A stretch of 64,000 nt of DNA, from assembly GCA_017590115.1 (NCBI GenBank), contig JAGGNK010010892.1:4330813-4394812 (forward strand), read 5' to 3'. This DNA is from Montifringilla adamsi (Eukaryota; Chordata; Aves; Passeriformes; Passeridae). Every line of letters begins with the position of its first letter. Position 1 is the stretch's first letter. Positions 59,146 to 64,000 of this stretch are shown one piece after another. A program made the position numbers and the translations under genes. The notes under the pieces are model-generated. The model was not told the origin of the DNA and searched no databases. It was given only the letters and a program-made list of their open reading frames with translations.

Positions 59146-61209
59146 GTGAAGAAGGGACACAGCTAAACAGGGAAGGCATTTTCCTGAGTAGGGGTGTTTT
59201 GGCTGGAGCCTGGTGTGCAGAAACCAGCCCAGAGTGAACAAGCTGGGATCACTTTGATCCCCAGAGCATGCAGAGTTGCATTTCCAGGTCCTGATGTGAT
59301 CCCTGCCATCCTCCATGGGGTTCTTTGCCTGCAATAAGACACTAGAATTTCTCTCTTGGCTCTATTTGCTCACCAAAGGCAGTGATGCAGTGGGACAAAC
59401 TGCAGGAAGGAAGAGTTGGAAGAGATCCTACTTATTTTCTATTGTTTGAGCCTTGTAGTAGGAATTTTTTTTTCTTCTCATGTAAAGTGTGTTAAATGTT
59501 TCAGAAGTGACAGGGCTAGGCTGGGACCCAGCACACACAGGAGAACAAAGCGTGTCAGTGAGTCCCTGGGCTGGCTGACAACCCTCTGTTCTGGCTAATT
59601 TTTGGTGTCATCAATCACAAGCAGCCAGACAGCAGCCTCGGTGTGCCCTGTGTGCACTGTGGAGCTCATTGAGTGACCTATTAGTGCTTCCAGTTAATTC
59701 TGGTGACATATTTATAGCAGGGAGATCTACAGCACCGATTTCCTACAGGACACATCAGCCTTTGACATCAGATTAAGTTATAGAGTCCCTTTTCCTGGCT
59801 GGATCAATAGGCAGAGTCAAACAGAGCCTCGTCTATATGCAGATGAGGAGGATTAGATTTAAATTGGCAAATGTCAGTAATGGCTGTTTTTCCCACCAAG
59901 GGAAGAATAGGCAAGGAAAAATTTCCATCATTAATAATTGAAGTTTATGTGGGGGGGGGGGGGGGGAGAAAAAAGAAATGAACGTATCATATACCGCTCC
60001 TGCAGATAACAGGGCCCTGCTTTTGCTGATAATTCTGTCTGCAGACAAGTGCTAAAAAATTATTATGATTATCACTGGGTTTCTGAATCTGTTATGAGTC
60101 TTCTGCAGTCATGGAATATTTTAACAAATGCCCTTTTGTAGCACAGCTGAAAACACTATCAGTAGCACGAAAGCATTCATAGAAAAATTGGGACAAAATA
60201 GTTGGAAAAGAGAGTTGGTTTAATTTGCCAAAATGGGGAGAATAGCTAATTCTGGTGGAAAGCAGCATGGCTGGAGTGAGTGGCTGTCTCCCTCACCAGC
60301 TCCCAGCATGGTGGGCACTGGCCAGCAATCCTTCCCTGGTCCCATGGGAGAGCACTGGGGCTTGCAGAGTGTCACAGTGCTGCTCCAAGGGGCTGCCCAG
60401 GGGTGACAGAAACCTCCAGAGGCAGTTAAAAAAGAGCCTTTTGTATCTGTTTGCAGCACAGTGTGTGAAAATGCAGAATTCTACTGGCTTGGGGAAGACT
60501 TTTCTGCTCTTTTTTGTGTTTTCGGGGAAGGCTCCCAGTGGTAGCCCAGGGTTTTCATGTGCCAGCCATACCTGTCAATTGTGCTGGCAGGGACCCATCA
60601 TGTGTCCAGAAAACATTTTGGGCCCTCTTCATTGCTGCTACTCTTCCTGCTGCCAATAATTTCTCCAGGCTGCACAGCACTAGAGGTCGTGGTGCTCTGC
60701 AGCAAAGATCTGTGCTCCCTTGGCTTCCAGGAGCCTTAATCCCAGCAAGCATTCCAGCAACAACAGCCCATGTAAATCACACAGGAAATAATACATGGGA
60801 AGGAGGCAGCATGAATTTCTAATTAACTAAATTTGCAACTGGTACACACAAGTTAAAGGGCATGTGATTTATCACCTGTCAGTAAAAATATTGGTTGTAA
60901 CTTGTGCTTCCAGTGCTGTGGTGTGTGCAGAGCTCAGCTGGGGAGTTAAAGGGCATCTGATTTATCACCTGCCACGAGCCATACTGGTTAGAGCATCACA
61001 GCTGGGGTGGCACAGGCACCACGTCCCCATTGTCACCAAATGGCCGTGCCTTGGGCACTGCTCCAGCAGAGAGAGGGGGGAAAGCCTTTGTTTCAATAAA
61101 CAGGTAAGGAAAGGATGGAGTGACAGCTGCTTAGGAGTGACAGCTCCCAGCTGAAAGGGAGCACTGGAGAGATGTCTGTGCATGGTGAGGCACGATGGGC
61201 CTGGTGGTT
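59146..61209 (+). other. Intronic DNA with a G run and a diverged 93-bp tandem duplication
   Basis: No exon or CR1. A G16 run is at 59951-59966. A diverged tandem duplication starts at 60851. The piece 59640-59940 is AT-rich and unique, and could be a conserved element. Confidence 0.4.
60851..61010 (+). repeat. Diverged tandem duplication, period about 93 bp
   Basis: 'agttaaagggcat(g/c)tgatt' plus 'tatcacctg' occurs at 60851 and again at 60944, and both copies continue to 'agctgggg' with more mismatches. Confidence 0.75.
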
Positions 61210-61365
61210 CCTCAGGGGTGTTTGTTCTATCCCTGGCAGTGTCCAAGGCCAGGTTGGACTGGGCTTGGAACAACTTGGTCTAGTGGAAGGTGTCTCTGTC
61301 CACAGCATGGCTGGAATGAGATTATATTTAAGGTCCTTTCCAGCCCAAACTATTCTATGATAATC
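61210..61365 (+). repeat. CR1 LINE 3' end fragment
   Basis: Sense tail: 'ctatccctggcagtgtccaa', 'ggccaggttggactgggcttg', 'ggtctagtggaaggtgtctct' and 'taaggtcctttccagcccaaa', ending 'attctatgataatcctg'. Confidence 0.9.
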
Positions 61366-63939
61366 CTGTAAATTAACTCCTTTGTCCATGGAGGTTTGAG
61401 TTTGTTGAGACCAGACTTTAGGAAGCCCCTTTAATTCCAAGCTCCTTCCTATGTATTAGGAGCCCTGCTTGTGCTTCCTGGCCTGAGAAAAGATTAAATT
61501 TTTAATACTTTCAAAACCTAGATCCTTCCTATTCCCAGCAAAAAGGTGAAGGAGCTCAAGCTGTGTGTGAGATGGTGTGGCCTGTTCCCTGTTGGATTCC
61601 AATGCCATAGGTTCATGCAGGAAGTTCAGTGCCATTTTAGCATGCCCAAACTGGCCCAGTTACCTCTCTGTGTCAGACTCCAGTTTCCAGGGGTTTGTGA
61701 AGGAATCTGTGGGAGCCATGTGTTCACTGTGCATGGAAGGTTGGCCAAACTGGATTCCAGCCTTGGGCATCAACAGGTACTTGCAAGTGTTGTTCTGCAT
61801 TGTTGTGTCTGTGGTCTCCTCTGACACCTGCTAGACTCGAGGAAAGGTTTGAGTTTTACATGTTTTCTCAAGAATTAGATGCTCTCTAAGAAGCATCTGT
61901 AGGTGGAAGTGGAATAGGTGAGTTCCTGTTCTTCCTTGTGAGTCCACAGAGAAACCGTGGTCCTGTCAGCACAGGAGCTGTGCTGCTGGAGAGGAATCCT
62001 GTGAAATGCTTCTCCCCAGCTCCTTGTGACCTTCATCAGGCTCTCTGGGTAGCCCATCACCTCCTGGGGTTTGGTGGGGTCTGTCACATCTCTGTCAGAT
62101 TTAGGGATCAGTGGTGTGAGAAGCCAACACAGTTCACACAGCTGGGGTGCACCAGAACATCAGCCTGTTGTGCCTGGATCATTCTAACCATAGCTGTTAA
62201 GATAGACTGGGGTAAGGTCTGTGTGTGATCTGACAGTTTCTGGAGTATCTGATGGAAAATCCTGACAACTTTTCTCTCAGTGTTTGTGTGTGCAGTCATT
62301 GCTGTTAGCTGCAAACTCAGAGAATCAGTGAGAAAGCTCTGTGGACCACAAAAACCTCATTACCTAATGTCTGGAAATACAAGACATGTACGAGTTCAAG
62401 CAGGAGCTACAGTAAATTACGAGGCTCTTGAGGATGGAGGAAACTCTTTTAAGTGGGTTTGAATTACCAAGCTCAAAAAATCTCCCAGCCCAATGCTGAG
62501 TAGAAGTTGGTGCTGACTGGAAGGGTTGGGTGCTGAACCTGATGTTTTCATCTGAATCAGATCCTGGATGAGGCTTCCAAAAAGCTCTCAGATGATGAGC
62601 AGAAGCTCAGGGTGGTGGGAAACTGTGTTCCTCACCTGGCTGCTCCCTGTCATGCAGGGGAGTTAGAGCAGGTCCTGTGAAGCCCTGCCTCCAGCTCATC
62701 ACCCAGGTCTTCTCCTGAGCTCTCCACTGTAGTCTTGCCCTAGTTCCACTTTTTTCCTGTGTCCATCTCACCTTTAGGTTTCCTCCTTACAGTCCCTGTT
62801 ACCCACATGCCAAAATTTAGTTTCTTTGGGGTTTGTTTTTTTAAAGTTTTTAGTCTTCCTCTTGTTTTGAGTGTTTTGCAAACCTGGGCAATTATTTTTC
62901 AGAGTAACCAAAGTGCCCTACTAACAAGGGAAGTATTCACATAATATTCCGAGTTGGAAGTGACCCAGCTTTGTGTCTTTTTTCCATAAAATAAAAGTCT
63001 AGTGGGGTTTTCCACATTCCAGGGTCTCAGGAGTGCAGGAATGAAAAATGGGCAATGCAACAGCATTCTGCTGCTCCTTCAGCTGAAGGATGGAAGGAAT
63101 CAAGGTAACACGTTTGTTTGACAGGGAATACTTTATGTTCTTGTGTAATCAGTTGATCTGAAAATTAAGTAATTTTCTTCTTCATCTTCCATGCCATTGA
63201 TCTCAGGGTCATTAGGGGAGGTACAAGGTGTCACAGTGACACGTGCCCTGCCTGGCACGGCCCTCAGGGAGCACAGCCTGCAGCAGCAGGTGCTTTATGT
63301 GTGTGACTCACACTGGGCTGGGCTTGTCCCAAACCACTACGAGCAAAAAGAAAAAAGAGGAGTTGTGAGACTTGTACAGATTCAGTCAATTTTCCCTAAC
63401 AGTTCCCCTTCCCCTGGTTTTGGAGCTGACTCCCACGGGTGGGCTCTGCTCTGCTGCCTCTGAGCTGGGGTTTTTGGTTTTGCAGTTGGGCCTGTGGCTG
63501 TGGGGGCACCGGGGTGCAGGGGGCTCAGGGCAGCACCCACCCGGTCCCACAGCTCCCGGCTTCCCAGCCCTGTGCCTGCCAGGCTGCTCCAGCACCGAGG
63601 CAGCAAACTGAGCCCCCAGGCTCAATGTTCATATTCATACATCTGTGGGGTCTTGTGTTATCTCTGTGTGTGCATATAAATATACAAGTATATAACACCA
63701 AGTCTGTGTCTGTGCATTTGCATGTGTGTGCAGTCTAATTTCTACAGTATTTTAGCTCAACCTCACAATTGTACTCTAATCATAGAAACACAATCAATTT
63801 GTGCTTTAGAGATGCAGACAAAAATGAAAATTTGAGAAAGTCCACCGGAGGACTTAAACAATTCCTTTATTTAAATAGTTGCTCTGTAAACAGGACTCAA
63901 GGTGACCTTATATTTAGGTTACATTATATTGAGATTTTT
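61366..63939 (+). other. Intronic DNA
   Basis: No exon recognised. A CR1 tail scrap ('aatattccgagttggaagtg') lies at about 62940-62965 on the minus strand. The rest looks unique. Confidence 0.4.
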
Positions 63940-64000
63940 AGATTTAAAAGAGGAGAGATTTAGATTAGATATAAGGAAGTTTTTTACACAGAGTGTCAGG
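63940..64000 (+). repeat. CR1 LINE fragment, cut by the window end
   Basis: Sense motifs 'gatttaaaagaggagagatt', then 'tagattagatataaggaag', then 'tttttacac' begin the region that normally leads to the 'ggcacaggttgcccag' block. It continues past 64000. Confidence 0.85.

Larger units (their letters stand above)
26394..64000 (+). other. Inferred TOX2 intron 1 (5' part, continues past the window)
   Basis: The intron starts at the GT following codon 34 of TOX2. No sequence resembling TOX2 exon 2 or the HMG box is seen on the plus strand up to 64000. The known human gene is large with a long first intron, so 37.6 kb of intron without an exon is plausible. The donor reads AAG|GTACCG, which lacks the usual G at +5. 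The intron holds CR1 fragments, three LTRs, microsatellites and an assembly gap. An alternative TOX2 first exon, known in mammals, could lie here but I did not recognise one. Confidence 0.7.

Noticed and set aside
26394..64000. TOX2 exon 2 or an HMG-box exon
   Set aside because: No plus-strand frame contains the expected Phe-Asp-Gly start or the lysine-rich HMG region, so these are placed beyond the window.
1..64000. CRISPR arrays, phage, operons or other prokaryotic systems
   Set aside because: Repeat content, CpG island and intron structure are those of a vertebrate. No spaced direct-repeat array or dense coding is present.

Overview
This window looks like bird nuclear DNA, most likely from a songbird. 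The evidence is its repeats: about 25 fragments of the avian CR1 LINE, an avian ERVL-type LTR, and two small LTRs with perfect 6-bp target duplications as expected of class I/II-like avian retroviruses. The songbird placement is an inference from the look of the 392-bp LTR. No bacterial or plasmid features are present, and almost every long open frame is a chance frame in CR1 or CpG-rich DNA.

Only one protein-coding exon is recognisable. It is the first coding exon of TOX2 (HMG-box transcription factor) at 26292-26393, plus strand. It encodes 34 residues, starts MDVRFYPSG, contains LDYYH, and ends in a phase-0 splice donor. It sits in a dense CpG island (about 25880-26960) that serves as the likely promoter. 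Positions 1 to about 26000 are therefore upstream flanking DNA. Positions 26394-64000 are inferred to be TOX2 intron 1, because no exon 2 is seen and the rest of the gene, including the HMG box, must lie beyond the window.

Layout: 1-18900 is upstream DNA with scattered, mostly minus-strand CR1 and one LTR (about 11145-11790). 18928-20420 is a nearly perfect 747-bp tandem duplication about 6 kb upstream of the TOX2 start. 23600-34960 has no CR1 that I can see and spans the promoter; it also holds an assembly gap (N run 28351-28566) between poly-C tracts. 34960-64000 is intronic DNA with many CR1 tails, a 187-bp LTR nested inside a CR1 (42962-43148), a clean 392-bp solo LTR (49324-49715) and an ERVL LTR (53481 to about 54079).

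The items most worth checking are the 747-bp duplication, a minus-strand candidate exon at 44555-44885 with good splice sites and an open frame, the 132-bp inverted repeat at 5269-5974, the gap in the CpG-rich part of intron 1, and the weak splice donor and upstream ATG of TOX2 exon 1. I did not find a new biological system here.
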